From Flaviflexus equikiangi (lineage in GTDB: Bacteria; Actinomycetota; Actinomycetes; Actinomycetales; Actinomycetaceae), in contig NZ_CP059676.1 in NCBI RefSeq assembly GCF_014069875.1, positions 1,860,001 through 1,924,000 on the forward strand: a stretch of 64,000 nt of DNA, given 5' to 3'. The notes under the pieces were generated by a model. The model searched no databases, was not told the origin of the DNA, and worked only from the letters and a program-made list of their open reading frames with translations. The translations under genes were made by a program, and so were the position numbers. Shown here one piece after another: positions 36,125 through 44,573 of the stretch; position 1 is the stretch's first letter; each line of letters begins with the position of its first letter.

Positions 36125-37416
36125 CGTCACAGTTTCACCCCAGCAATGGTGACCCCTGGCCGGCCCCGCATCACAGCGAGCCGGTCAGCGGTTTTGTCAC
36201 GGTACCCGGCTCGAAGTCTCTGACTGCGCGCCACCTCGTGATCGCCGCACTGTCGAGTTCGCCGTCGCGGCTCTCCGGCGCCCTGAGGTCTCGCGATACA
36301 GACCTCATGATCGAGGCTCTGCGAGCGATGGGCACGACTATCGAGGGAGATGGAGACGATCTGACGATCATTCCCGCCCCCCTGCACGGCGCCCACATCG
36401 ACGTCGGGCTGGCCGGCACCGTCTTCCGATTCCTGGCGGCAGTCGCGGCCCTGGCCGATGGTCCAGTCAGCTTCGACGGCGACGCGGCGATGTATGCACG
36501 GCCGATCGGTCCCCTCCTGGACGGCCTCGAACAGCTCGGTGTGAAGATCACCGCCGGTGAGGGGCCGCGGGGGCGGACACTCCCCCTCACGGTTGAAGGC
36601 CCGGCATCGGGATCTGCCGTCACCGTCGTCGCGTCGGGCTCGTCCCAGTTCGTGTCGGCGCTGCTGCTCCTCGCCCCCCACCTCCCTCACGGTCTGACGA
36701 TCACCCACGAGGGAGAGAGTGTCCCGTCCCTTCCCCACGTGGCGATGACAGTCGAGGCGCTCCGCCGCGCCGGCGCCTCCATCGAGGAGAGCACCGATGG
36801 GCCGGTCTCGTGGACGGTGGCCCCAGGCCCCCTTCATCCTGGCCACATCACAGTCGAACCGGACTTGTCGAATGCGAGCCCGTTCCTCGCCGCAGCGGTC
36901 GCTACCGGCGGGACGGTCACCATCCCCCACTGGCCGGCACAGACAACGCAGGCCGGCGCGCACATCGTTCCCATCCTCGAGCGCATGGGTGCGACGGCGA
37001 CTCTCTCGGACGGCAATCTCACCGTGACCGGCCCTGGCTCGATCTCCGGCATCGACATCGATCTGCGGGATGCTGGGGAGCTGACACCGACGGTCGCGGC
37101 ATTGGCCGCCCTCGCAGACTCCCCCTCGCGCCTCTCCGGCATCGCCCACCTGCGCGGTCATGAAACCGATCGTCTTGCCGCTATCGCCTCCGAGGTGACG
37201 AAGCTCGGCGGACGCTGCGTCGAGACTCGCGATGGTCTCTTCATCGAGCCTGCTCCGCTCCATGGCGGCGTTGTCGACTCCTACGAAGATCACCGGATGG
37301 CAACCTTTGGGGCAATTCTCGGTCTCGTCGTGCCGGGGATATCCGTTATCGACATTGCCTGCACGTCGAAGACTCTTCCGGACTTCCCCACGATGTGGGA
37401 GGCCATCACAACATGA
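36121..37416 (+). CDS. aroA: 3-phosphoshikimate 1-carboxyvinyltransferase (EPSP synthase), probable CTG start
   Basis: A 431-residue shikimate-pathway enzyme joining PEP to shikimate-3-phosphate. Hallmarks: VPGSKSLTARHLVIAAL near residue 30, LAGTVFRFLAAVAAL, GSSQFVSALLLLAP, and DSYEDHRMATFGAI near the C-terminus. The frame between the previous in-frame stop (36076) and PGSKS has no ATG, GTG or TTG. The only start-like codon is CTG at 36121, giving MTSQFHPSNGDPWPAP, where WPAP resembles other actinobacterial AroA N-termini. CTG overlaps the DoxX TGA as CTGA, copying the common ATGA coupling, and AAGGAG lies upstream. The end overlaps rsgA by four bases. Confidence 0.93.
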   Translation: MTSQFHPSNGDPWPAPHHSEPVSGFVTVPGSKSLTARHLVIAALSSSPSRLSGALRSRDTDLMIEALRAMGTTIEGDGDDLTIIPAPLHGAHIDVGLAGTVFRFLAAVAALADGPVSFDGDAAMYARPIGPLLDGLEQLGVKITAGEGPRGRTLPLTVEGPASGSAVTVVASGSSQFVSALLLLAPHLPHGLTITHEGESVPSLPHVAMTVEALRRAGASIEESTDGPVSWTVAPGPLHPGHITVEPDLSNASPFLAAAVATGGTVTIPHWPAQTTQAGAHIVPILERMGATATLSDGNLTVTGPGSISGIDIDLRDAGELTPTVAALAALADSPSRLSGIAHLRGHETDRLAAIASEVTKLGGRCVETRDGLFIEPAPLHGGVVDSYEDHRMATFGAILGLVVPGISVIDIACTSKTLPDFPTMWEAITT

Positions 37417-38420
37417 GAGATACCGGCACCGATGATCCCCGGGTACGGGTCCGTCCTGGTAGGCGGGGGTCTCGCCCGCGTACGAAGATCCGGCCGGACT
37501 TCGAGGACGCTCTCACCGGGCGCGTCTTCCGTGTCGATCGCGGCCGTTACCACGTGACTCTTGTCGAGGGCACACCGATCGTTGCCGTCAAGGCGCGCGA
37601 ACTCGGTCGCGGCTCGATCGCGGTCGGTGATCTCGTCAAGGTCGTCGGCGACACGTCGGGGCGCCGCGACACTCTCGCCCGGATTGTCACCGTCCTGCCG
37701 CGCACGTCAACGCTTCGCCGCACCGCTGAGGAGGGGGAGGCCGCCGGCACCGAGCGGGTCATCGTTGCGAATGCCGAGAAGCTCCTCATCATCACGGCGC
37801 TTGCCCAGCCCGAGCCGCGCACCGGCATGATCGATCGCTGTCTCGTCGCAGCGTACGACGCGGGCATGGAACCCCTCCTTGTCCTGACGAAAGCCGATCT
37901 TGCCGATCCGGCGCCTCTCCTCGACCACTACTCGAACCTCAATCTCACGGTTCTCTCCACGTCGATCGATGAGACGACCGGCCAGACCCATGGCGTGGAT
38001 GCGGTTGCGGATGCTGTATCGGGAACGATATCCGTTCTCGTCGGACATTCCGGCGTCGGCAAGTCCACCCTGATCAATGCGCTCGTCCCGGAGGCCGGTC
38101 GCGCCACCGGCGTCGTCAATGCCGTGACCGGCAGGGGACGCCATACATCCTCCTCCGCCATCGGCTTCACGATGTCGGGCGGCGGGATCATCATCGATAC
38201 TCCCGGTGTGCGCTCCTTCGGCCTCGCCCATGTCGCGCCGGACATGCTTCTCGAGGCCTTCCCCGACCTGCTCGAGCTCGCGGCAGACTGCCCGAGGGGA
38301 TGCAGCCACGCCGCGACTGAACCCGAGTGCGGTTTGGACGGGGCAACGGACCAGACGGCGGAACGCGTCGAGTCCTATCGTCGCCTCCTCGAGGCCAGGC
38401 ACAGCGCGGAGCAGTTCTAG
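37413..38420 (+). CDS. rsgA: Ribosome small-subunit GTPase RsgA (YjeQ)
   Basis: A 335-residue circularly permuted GTPase that helps 30S subunit maturation. An N-terminal OB fold (residues ~30-110) precedes the G domain in permuted order: G4 VLTKADLADP, then G1 VGHSGVGKSTLINAL and G3 IIDTPGVRSFGL. A C-terminal zinc motif, DCPRGCSHAATEPECGL, completes the family pattern. ATG at 37413 overlaps the aroA stop (ATGA). The aroA-rsgA pairing near sigR/sigH is a recurrent actinobacterial arrangement. Confidence 0.94.
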   Translation: MRDTGTDDPRVRVRPGRRGSRPRTKIRPDFEDALTGRVFRVDRGRYHVTLVEGTPIVAVKARELGRGSIAVGDLVKVVGDTSGRRDTLARIVTVLPRTSTLRRTAEEGEAAGTERVIVANAEKLLIITALAQPEPRTGMIDRCLVAAYDAGMEPLLVLTKADLADPAPLLDHYSNLNLTVLSTSIDETTGQTHGVDAVADAVSGTISVLVGHSGVGKSTLINALVPEAGRATGVVNAVTGRGRHTSSSAIGFTMSGGGIIIDTPGVRSFGLAHVAPDMLLEAFPDLLELAADCPRGCSHAATEPECGLDGATDQTAERVESYRRLLEARHSAEQF

Positions 38421-38461
38421 ACCTTCTGCGGACTGCCGATCCCCACTCCCCCACAGTGGCG

Positions 38462-38467
38462 TAATGT
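38462..38467 (+). promoter_or_regulatory. Candidate -10 of a leaderless phosphatase transcript
   Basis: TAATGT ends six bases before the ATG at 38474, so transcription would start at the first base of the start codon. There is no Shine-Dalgarno sequence and no clear -35. Confidence 0.4.
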
Positions 38468-38473
38468 TGAGCC

Positions 38474-39295
38474 ATGCAGTCTCTTACCCGCCTCGGCGAT
38501 GATCTGAACTTCGCCTCCTCCATCATCGACCAGGTCGATGCGCTGACGCTCCCACGCTTCCAGGCCCAGGATCTGACCATCCGCACGAAGCCCGACAATA
38601 CGGAAGTGACCGATGTGGACGTGGCGGCTGAGCAGAAGATCCGGTCCATGCTCGGCCGGTCTCGTTCACGCGACGCGATTCTCGGCGAAGAGGAGGGCGA
38701 ATCTGGTTCGGCGAATCGGCGGTGGATCATCGATCCGATCGATGGCACGAGGAACTTCATGCGGGGCGTGCCCGTGTGGGCGACCCTCATCGCGCTCGAA
38801 GAGGACGGCGAGATCGTCATGGGGATCGTGTCCGCTCCCGCGCTGCACAGGCGCTGGTGGGCGGGGAAGGGGCTCGGTGCTTTCACCGGGCGCAGCTGGG
38901 CCAACGCTAAGCAGATACGAGTATCCGAGGTTGAGAACGTCTCGGATGCGTCGCTGTCCTACTCGTCGTTCGACGGGTGGGCCAAGCGCGGACAGCTGCG
39001 CGGATTCCTCCGCCTCGCTCAAGAATCATGGCGCACCCGAGCATACGGCGACTTCTGGTCCTACATGCTCCTCGCGGAGGGGGCTGTCGACATCGCGTGC
39101 GAACCGGATCTCGAACTGTATGATATGGCAGCCCTTGTGCCCATTGTCACAGAGGCGGGCGGTGTCTTCACGTCGCTCGATGGCTCCCCCGGCCCGTGGG
39201 GCGGAAACGCCTTCGCCGCGAACAGCAGGATCCACGCTGAGGCTTTGGACCTCATCAACTCGATCAGCGACGGCGAAGGAACGGCCCGCGCCTAG
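38474..39295 (+). CDS. hisN: Inositol-monophosphatase-family phosphatase, probably histidinol-phosphatase HisN
   Basis: A 273-residue Mg-dependent phosphatase. Metal-site motifs are EVTDVDVAAEQKIR near residue 42, LGEEEG near 74, WIIDPIDGTRNFMRG near 88, and the C-terminal LELYDMAALVPIVTEAGG near 215. Actinobacteria use an IMPase-type enzyme (HisN) for histidinol phosphate; others in the fold act on inositol phosphate or PAP. The substrate cannot be decided from sequence, so the symbol is tentative. Its stop overlaps the convergent gene at 39292 by four bases. Confidence 0.82.
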   Translation: MQSLTRLGDDLNFASSIIDQVDALTLPRFQAQDLTIRTKPDNTEVTDVDVAAEQKIRSMLGRSRSRDAILGEEEGESGSANRRWIIDPIDGTRNFMRGVPVWATLIALEEDGEIVMGIVSAPALHRRWWAGKGLGAFTGRSWANAKQIRVSEVENVSDASLSYSSFDGWAKRGQLRGFLRLAQESWRTRAYGDFWSYMLLAEGAVDIACEPDLELYDMAALVPIVTEAGGVFTSLDGSPGPWGGNAFAANSRIHAEALDLINSISDGEGTARA

Positions 39296-39738
39296 AGCGA
39301 CCGAGCGTCGAGTTCGCGTGCGAGCTTGAGGCGCTCAGTCGGGTCGTACCACAGCAGATCCCAGTCGGCGCAGCGGTCGAATGCATCGGCATCGCTGCCG
39401 CGTGCGGCAAGGACATCCGGTGCCGCGTCTGGTTCATCGGCGAAGATCGCTGCGACATCTCTCCAGGCCACCGGCTTGTTCGGTACGACGAGAGAGGGAT
39501 ACTCCTCCGTACCCGCATACTGCACCTCGGCGTCTGCCGCGACAACAAGACGATAGGGCTCTGCTGCGACGGTGGCAATGTTGTCGTCTGCGGCGCCGAG
39601 AAGCGCGATCATGTCCAGCTCCTCGTCGTCGTCATCGGGGAACGCACGGCGAAGTTCGTCTGTCACAGCGTGCGCCCGCGCAACCTCGAGAGTGTATTCC
39701 TCCAGGTCCTTGCGAGAAATGGTAAAGAATATCCGCAT
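39292..39738 (-). CDS. DUF6912-like conserved actinobacterial protein
   Basis: A 148-residue acidic soluble protein. N-terminal MRIFFTISRKDLEEY, AHAVTDELRRAFPDDDDEELD and C-terminal DADAFDRCADWDLLWYDPTE resemble a family recalled as DUF6912 that occurs beside core genes in actinobacteria. Function is unknown. ATG at 39738 follows GGAG at six bases; longer frames upstream lack support. It converges on and overlaps the HisN-like gene. Confidence 0.7.
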   Translation of the reverse strand: MRIFFTISRKDLEEYTLEVARAHAVTDELRRAFPDDDDEELDMIALLGAADDNIATVAAEPYRLVVAADAEVQYAGTEEYPSLVVPNKPVAWRDVAAIFADEPDAAPDVLAARGSDADAFDRCADWDLLWYDPTERLKLARELDARSL

Positions 39739-39975
39739 GGTTCGCTCCATAGCTTTGCTCGTTCCCTGCCCGCCGTGGATAGTCCGCCCCACGCAGGGAA
39801 ACCTTAACCATACCTGTTAGCAGAATGGCATATAATTTACACTGATAGTAACAAGATGTACTGTTGAGTATCCGATTGTGTCCTGGTAAAACCTCGGTTT
39901 CGCCGGGATCACAAGACCAAAAACACTTTCCGTGCCAGTGTCGCGGGAAGAGTCACGAAGCGGAGATCGCATATT
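39739..39975. promoter_or_regulatory. Intergenic region before bldC
   Basis: The 237-base region is AT-richer than its surroundings. A perfect TATAAT at 39831-39836 is the best -10 for bldC, giving a leader of about 130 bases, though no matching -35 is seen. The minus-strand gene at 39738 must also be transcribed from here. No gene was found. Confidence 0.4.
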
Positions 39976-40182
39976 ATGGCCACAAAATTTATGACGATTG
40001 CCGATGTCGCTGAAACCCTCAATGTTTCGACGGCACAGGTCCGATCACTTATCCATTCAGGAACGCTCCCGGCGATCCAGGTGGGCGGTCGAGGACAATG
40101 GCGAATCGAACAGACCGTTCTCGAGAAGTACATCGAGGATGGCTACGAAGCAACTCGCAAACGAGTCCAAGGTCAAGAATAA
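39976..40182 (+). CDS. bldC: BldC-like MerR-type helix-turn-helix regulator
   Basis: A 68-residue single-domain winged helix protein with only the MerR-type DNA-binding part and no effector domain. The recognition region is MTIADVAETLNVSTAQVRSL and the wing is LPAIQVGGRGQWRIEQTVLE. Streptomyces BldC binds DNA as head-to-tail oligomers on direct repeats and controls development; in non-sporulating actinobacteria its role is unclear. Gene length and sequence are typical. It stands alone, followed by a classic terminator. Database annotations may call it an excisionase, but no phage genes are near. Confidence 0.9.
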   Translation: MATKFMTIADVAETLNVSTAQVRSLIHSGTLPAIQVGGRGQWRIEQTVLEKYIEDGYEATRKRVQGQE

Positions 40183-40196
40183 ATCTTGATGAAGAG

Positions 40197-40225
40197 TGGG
40201 GTCACCATCGGTGGCCCCATCTTTT
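40197..40225 (+). terminator. Rho-independent terminator after bldC
   Basis: A ten-pair stem (TGGGGTCACC / GGTGGCCCCA, one G-T pair) with an ATC loop is followed by TCTTTTTAT. It begins 15 bases after the bldC stop. Confidence 0.92.
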
Positions 40226-40345
40226 TATCCACTATACCGGTTCTATCCCGTTGAGCGTCAACAAAACGCTGATAAGAATGACTCTAATCGCACGAAACAT
40301 CATCTTTCTGCACGCAAAGAGCGAAAAGACATTGGAGTCCCCGCT

Positions 40346-40756
40346 ATGAGTGAAACAGTAACGAAACAGCACCCTCGAATCGCTGTCGTGGACCCGCCCG
40401 AGCCCCGTGTCAGAGAGGACCCGGCCGAGCCGCCCGTTGATCCCACACCGATCATCGAGAGGCTCGCGGTCGCCGCGGTCGAAGTGCTCAACGGACATCG
40501 GTCCATCCGTCAGCTGCAGAAATGGCTCGCACCCCACACATATATTGCGCTCGCTCAACGCGCCGGCCTTGCCTCTCGCTGCGGGAAACGGACGAGCCTT
40601 CCCGCTCGCGTCATCTCATCACGAACCTGCTTCCCGCGGCCGGCCGTATGCGAGGCGGCCATCGTCGTCTGGGATGTCAATCGACCCCGGGCATGCACCA
40701 TACGGATGGAGATGCACCGGGGTCGATGGCGGGCCAACGCCCTTGACGTGATCTAG
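40346..40756 (+). CDS. DUF6459-like conserved actinobacterial protein encoded beside secA
   Basis: A 136-residue protein with a Pro-rich N-terminus (residues ~8-35), a helix [20 protein letters not shown], and a C-terminal beta-rich part ([20 protein letters not shown], then [11 protein letters not shown]). This matches a small family, recalled as DUF6459 or Rv3242-like Ala/Arg-rich proteins, found next to secA in actinobacteria. It resembles SecA-associated and SecB-like partners only by location; function is unknown. ATG at 40346 fits the family start. Its stop overlaps the convergent secA stop by four bases. Confidence 0.8.
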   Translation: MSETVTKQHPRIAVVDPPEPRVREDPAEPPVDPTPIIERLAVAAVEVLNGHRSIRQLQKWLAPHTYIALAQRAGLASRCGKRTSLPARVISSRTCFPRPAVCEAAIVVWDVNRPRACTIRMEMHRGRWRANALDVI

Positions 40757-43473
40757 CGGTTGCGCTTCTTCGCGGCACGACGCTGGGCGCGGTTCTGGCC
40801 CGAGTCCAGCGCGGACGCGGTCGGCTGACCGTCAGACTCCTTGTTCGTCTTCATGCGCGAGGGAGGACGCTGGATGGAGAGCACCTTGTCGGTGGCCTCC
40901 TGCCGCCTCGCCATCGCCACAGTGTCGTCAGCGTCAGCCTCGACAGCGGCAATCTCCTCCTGCGCTTCCTTCGCCTCCTCGGATGGCATCTTGATGCCGA
41001 AGAGATAGCGGATCGTCTCTTCCTTGATGGCGACTGACATGGCCTGGAACATGTCGTAGCCTTCGCGCTTGTATTCGACGAGCGGGTTGCGCTGCGCCAT
41101 GGCGCGCAGGCCGATGCCCTCCTTGAGGTAGTCCATCTCATACAGGTGTTCGCGCCACTTGCGGTCGAGGACGGTGAGGAGGACACGGCGTTCGATCTCC
41201 CTCATCTGCTCCTCTCCCATCTCCGCCTCGCGCTCCTCGTACTGGGCGTGGATGTCGTCGTCGAACTCTTGACGCAGACGCTCCACCGTCAACCGGTTCT
41301 GGGCGCCCACGTCTTCCAGCAGCTCTTCGGGGGTGAAGGAGGGCCGGTACACGGACTTCATATCCGTCCACAGCTCGCCCAGGTTCCAGTCCGTCGGATC
41401 GCCCAACGTGTGTCCTGCGACGACGTCCGCAACGACCTGGCTCATGTAGGACTGGATCGAGTCGGCGAGATCTTCGCCCTCGAGGATCTCACGGCGCTCC
41501 TTGTACACGGCCGACCGCTGATCGGACATGACATCGTCGTACTTGAGGACGTTCTTCCGGATATCGGCGTTGCGGGCCTCGATCGCGGTCTGAGCGGACT
41601 CGATCGACTTCGCAAGAATCTTGAACTCGAGCGGCTCATCCGCCGGATATGACTCGGGGTTGAGCATGCGGGACGCCATGCCGGTCGAGAAGAGCCTCAT
41701 GAGATCGTCTTCGAGCGACAGGTAGAAGCGAGACTCGCCGGGGTCACCCTGGCGGCCCGAACGGCCGCGCAGCTGGTTGTCGATGCGGCGAGACTCGTGG
41801 CGTTCGGATCCGAGGACGTACAGGCCGCCCAGCTCCTTCACCTCGTCGTGCTCGCGCGCGACAGCCTCCTTGGCCGCCTCGAGGACGCCCGGCCATGCCT
41901 CTTCGTAGCCCTCGGGATCCTCCGACGGGTCGAGGCCCCACGCCTGCATCTGCTCAACGGCGAGGAACTCTGCGTTGCCGCCGAGCATGATGTCCGTACC
42001 GCGGCCCGCCATGTTCGTCGCGACCGTCACGGCGCCCTTGCGGCCTGCCATCGCCACGACGGAGGCTTCGCGCTTATGGTGCTTGGCGTTGAGGACCTCA
42101 TGCTTGATCTTGCGCTTCGTCAGCATCTTCGACAGCAGCTCGGACTTCTCGACCGAGGTGGTGCCCACGAGGACGGGCTGGCCGGTCTTGTGCCGTTCCG
42201 CGATGTCGTTGACGATCGCTTCGAACTTGGCCTTCTCCGTCGGGTACACGAGGTCGGTCTGGTCGATGCGGATCATCGGCTTGTTCGTCGGGATCGGAAC
42301 GACACCGATGCTGTACGTCGACGCGAACTCCTCGGCCTCGGTCTCCGCCGTGCCTGTCATGCCCGAGATCTTGTCGTAGAGGCGGAAATAGTTCTGCAGG
42401 GTGATCGTGGCAAGAGTCTGATTCTCTGCCTTGATCTTCACCCCTTCCTTCGCCTCGATGGCCTGATGCATGCCCTCGTTGTAGCGGCGGCCGGGCAGCA
42501 CTCGTCCCGTGTGCTCGTCGACGATGAGGACCTCGCCGTCAAGGACGATATAGTCCTTATCCTTCTTGAACAGCTCCTTCGCCTTGATCGCGTTGTTGAT
42601 GTAGCCGATCAGAGGAGTGTTCGCGGACTCGTACAGGTTGTCGATGCCGAGCTGGTCCTCGATCTTGTCGATCCCGGGCTCGAGAATGCCGACGTTGCGC
42701 TTCTTCTCGTCGACTTCGTAATCGGTGTCCTTGCGGAGCGCGGAGACGATGCGGGCGAACTCCTGATACCACTTGTTCGCATCTCCCTCGGCGGGGCCGG
42801 AGATGATGAGAGGCGTCCTTGCCTCGTCGATGAGAATCGAGTCGACCTCATCGATGATCGTGAAGTAGTGCTCGCGCTGCACGAGCTCATCAACCTTCCA
42901 CGCCATGTTGTCGCGCAGATAGTCGAAGCCGAACTCGTTGTTCGTGCCGTACGTGACGTCGGCGGCGTACTGCTCGCGGCGCTGGGCGGGTGTCATCCCG
43001 GACGTGATACATCCCGTTGACATGCCGAGGAAGCGGAACACTCGGCCCATGAGATCGGACTGGTAGGTCGCGAGATAGTCGTTGACGGTGATGACGTGGA
43101 CGCCCTTGCCCGTCAAAGCATTGAGGTAGGCGGGGAGCGTCGCGACCAGTGTCTTGCCTTCACCCGTCTTCATCTCGGCAATGTTGCCCAGGTGCAGGGC
43201 CGCACCGCCCATGATCTGCACGGTGTAGTGGCGTTGGCCGAGCGTGCGGCTCGCAGCTTCCCGCACGACAGCGAAGGCTTCTGGAAGGATCTGGTCGAGC
43301 GTCTCGCCGTCCTCGAGCCGTTCCTTGAACTCGTCTGTCATCCCCCGCAGCTCATCATCCGAGAGGTCGAGGAACGACTCCTCGAGTGCGTCGACCTGCT
43401 TGGCGATGTTCTGCAGCTTCTTCACGATGCGGCCTTCGCCGGCACGAAGAATCTTGTTAAGAATCTTTGACAC
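40753..43473 (-). CDS. secA: Preprotein translocase ATPase SecA (SecA1)
   Basis: A 906-residue motor that drives unfolded proteins through SecYEG. Visible parts: Walker [19 protein letters not shown] near residue 80, DEAD-type [18 protein letters not shown] near 190, the preprotein-crosslinking domain, motif [14 protein letters not shown] near 465, then helical scaffold and wing domains. The C-terminus ends in a basic [13 protein letters not shown] tail and lacks the zinc-binding Cys motif of E. coli SecA. GTG at 43473 ([15 protein letters not shown]) is preceded by AGGAG; 67 more codons upstream have no family similarity. Full length indicates SecA1, not the shorter SecA2. Confidence 0.96.
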   Translation of the reverse strand: MSKILNKILRAGEGRIVKKLQNIAKQVDALEESFLDLSDDELRGMTDEFKERLEDGETLDQILPEAFAVVREAASRTLGQRHYTVQIMGGAALHLGNIAEMKTGEGKTLVATLPAYLNALTGKGVHVITVNDYLATYQSDLMGRVFRFLGMSTGCITSGMTPAQRREQYAADVTYGTNNEFGFDYLRDNMAWKVDELVQREHYFTIIDEVDSILIDEARTPLIISGPAEGDANKWYQEFARIVSALRKDTDYEVDEKKRNVGILEPGIDKIEDQLGIDNLYESANTPLIGYINNAIKAKELFKKDKDYIVLDGEVLIVDEHTGRVLPGRRYNEGMHQAIEAKEGVKIKAENQTLATITLQNYFRLYDKISGMTGTAETEAEEFASTYSIGVVPIPTNKPMIRIDQTDLVYPTEKAKFEAIVNDIAERHKTGQPVLVGTTSVEKSELLSKMLTKRKIKHEVLNAKHHKREASVVAMAGRKGAVTVATNMAGRGTDIMLGGNAEFLAVEQMQAWGLDPSEDPEGYEEAWPGVLEAAKEAVAREHDEVKELGGLYVLGSERHESRRIDNQLRGRSGRQGDPGESRFYLSLEDDLMRLFSTGMASRMLNPESYPADEPLEFKILAKSIESAQTAIEARNADIRKNVLKYDDVMSDQRSAVYKERREILEGEDLADSIQSYMSQVVADVVAGHTLGDPTDWNLGELWTDMKSVYRPSFTPEELLEDVGAQNRLTVERLRQEFDDDIHAQYEEREAEMGEEQMREIERRVLLTVLDRKWREHLYEMDYLKEGIGLRAMAQRNPLVEYKREGYDMFQAMSVAIKEETIRYLFGIKMPSEEAKEAQEEIAAVEADADDTVAMARRQEATDKVLSIQRPPSRMKTNKESDGQPTASALDSGQNRAQRRAAKKRNR

Positions 43474-43527
43474 GAATCTACTCTCCTGGGAGTGGGACAA
43501 CTGCGTTCTATTGTACGGCCTAAAAAG

Positions 43528-43564
43528 ATATCCGCCCGAGCTCGGGAAGAACTCGGGCGGATAT
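43528..43564 (-). terminator. Terminator of the nuo/polyprenyl synthase operon
   Basis: A thirteen-base perfect stem (ATATCCGCCCGAG / CTCGGGCGGATAT) with an eleven-base loop starts seven bases after the polyprenyl synthase stop and is followed on the minus strand by CTTTTTAGG. This ends a transcript of about 17 kb and insulates secA. Confidence 0.93.
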
Positions 43565-43571
43565 TCGCCGT

Positions 43572-44573
43572 TCAGCTGATGCGATCGACCATGAGTCGAG
43601 CAAAAGCGATCAGACCATTCTTGACTTCCCCATCCGGCAGCGGCTCGAGCGCGCCGATCGCGGAGTCGGACCATTCCTGGGCCAGTGCCCGCACGTCCTC
43701 CATGACACTGTGCCGACGCAGCAGGGCGACAGACTCCTTGACGGTGTCGTCACCGATCTCGCCCGCGAGCAGGTCGAGGATCTTCTGCCCATCCGCGTCG
43801 ATCGTCCCCGCTTCCGCCCTCTCCTTGAGGAGCAGGATCGGCATCGTCTCGACTCCTTCGCGAAGGTCCGTGCCGGGAGTCTTGCCGGTCACATCACCAT
43901 CGGACATGATGTCGATGACGTCGTCGGCGAGCTGGAAGGCGACGCCCACCTTCTCACCGAACTCGGCCACAGCATCAGCATGCTCGGGACGACCGTTCGA
44001 GGCCAGCACGCCGTAGCGTGCCGATGCCGCGATCAGCGACCCCGTCTTCTCTGCTAGGACATGGATGTAGTTGTCGCGAGCACTGACATTGTCCGGTGCG
44101 CCGAGAGTCTCGCGCAGCTGGCCGAAGCACAGACGCTCGAACGTGACCGCGTGGAGGCGGACAGCCTCCGGGCCGAGTTCGGCAATAAGGGTCGATGCTT
44201 TCGCGAACAGCACGTCCCCCGCGAGAATCGCAGCCGAGTTCCCGGCGAGCTGCTGGGCAGAGACAACACCGCGCCTCATGGGCGCCTCGTCCATGACATC
44301 GTCGTGGTAGAGGGTGGCCAGGTGCGTCAGCTCGACCACCGTTGCGGAGATCTCCGTCGCCTCATTGCCAGCATCCGGCCCGAGGAACGACGTGAGATTG
44401 CAGAGCGCGGGACGCAGCCGCTTGCCGCCCGCCGCCGCGAGGTGCTTCGTCAGAGCGTCAACATCGGGCTCGGGTGAGCGCACGGCCGCCTGGAGACGTG
44501 TTTCCACGTTCTCCATCAGTTCGGTCAGACGGTCGTTGAGTCCGCCCGTTGCGCTGACGAGTTCTTCGATCAC
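43572..44573 (-). CDS. All-trans polyprenyl diphosphate synthase (menaquinone side chain)
   Basis: A 333-residue E-type prenyltransferase that adds isopentenyl diphosphate units to an allylic primer. The first aspartate-rich motif is [15 protein letters not shown] near residue 95 and the second is [15 protein letters not shown] near residue 220; [12 protein letters not shown] lies at the IPP-binding site. Small residues before the first motif are consistent with a long-chain product (C35-C50). Its start overlaps nuoN by four bases, so the quinone tail is made with complex I. Equivalent to GrcC1/HepT/IspB enzymes; exact chain length unknown. Confidence 0.92.
   Translation of the reverse strand: MIEELVSATGGLNDRLTELMENVETRLQAAVRSPEPDVDALTKHLAAAGGKRLRPALCNLTSFLGPDAGNEATEISATVVELTHLATLYHDDVMDEAPMRRGVVSAQQLAGNSAAILAGDVLFAKASTLIAELGPEAVRLHAVTFERLCFGQLRETLGAPDNVSARDNYIHVLAEKTGSLIAASARYGVLASNGRPEHADAVAEFGEKVGVAFQLADDVIDIMSDGDVTGKTPGTDLREGVETMPILLLKERAEAGTIDADGQKILDLLAGEIGDDTVKESVALLRRHSVMEDVRALAQEWSDSAIGALEPLPDGEVKNGLIAFARLMVDRIS

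Noticed and set aside
39976-40182. Phage excisionase
   Set aside because: The helix-turn-helix resembles excisionases, but no integrase, att site or phage gene is nearby and the sequence fits BldC.
43474-43674. 67-codon N-terminal extension of secA
   Set aside because: GTG at 43473 has a ribosome binding site and starts the conserved SecA N-terminus; the extension crosses the terminator at 43528-43564.
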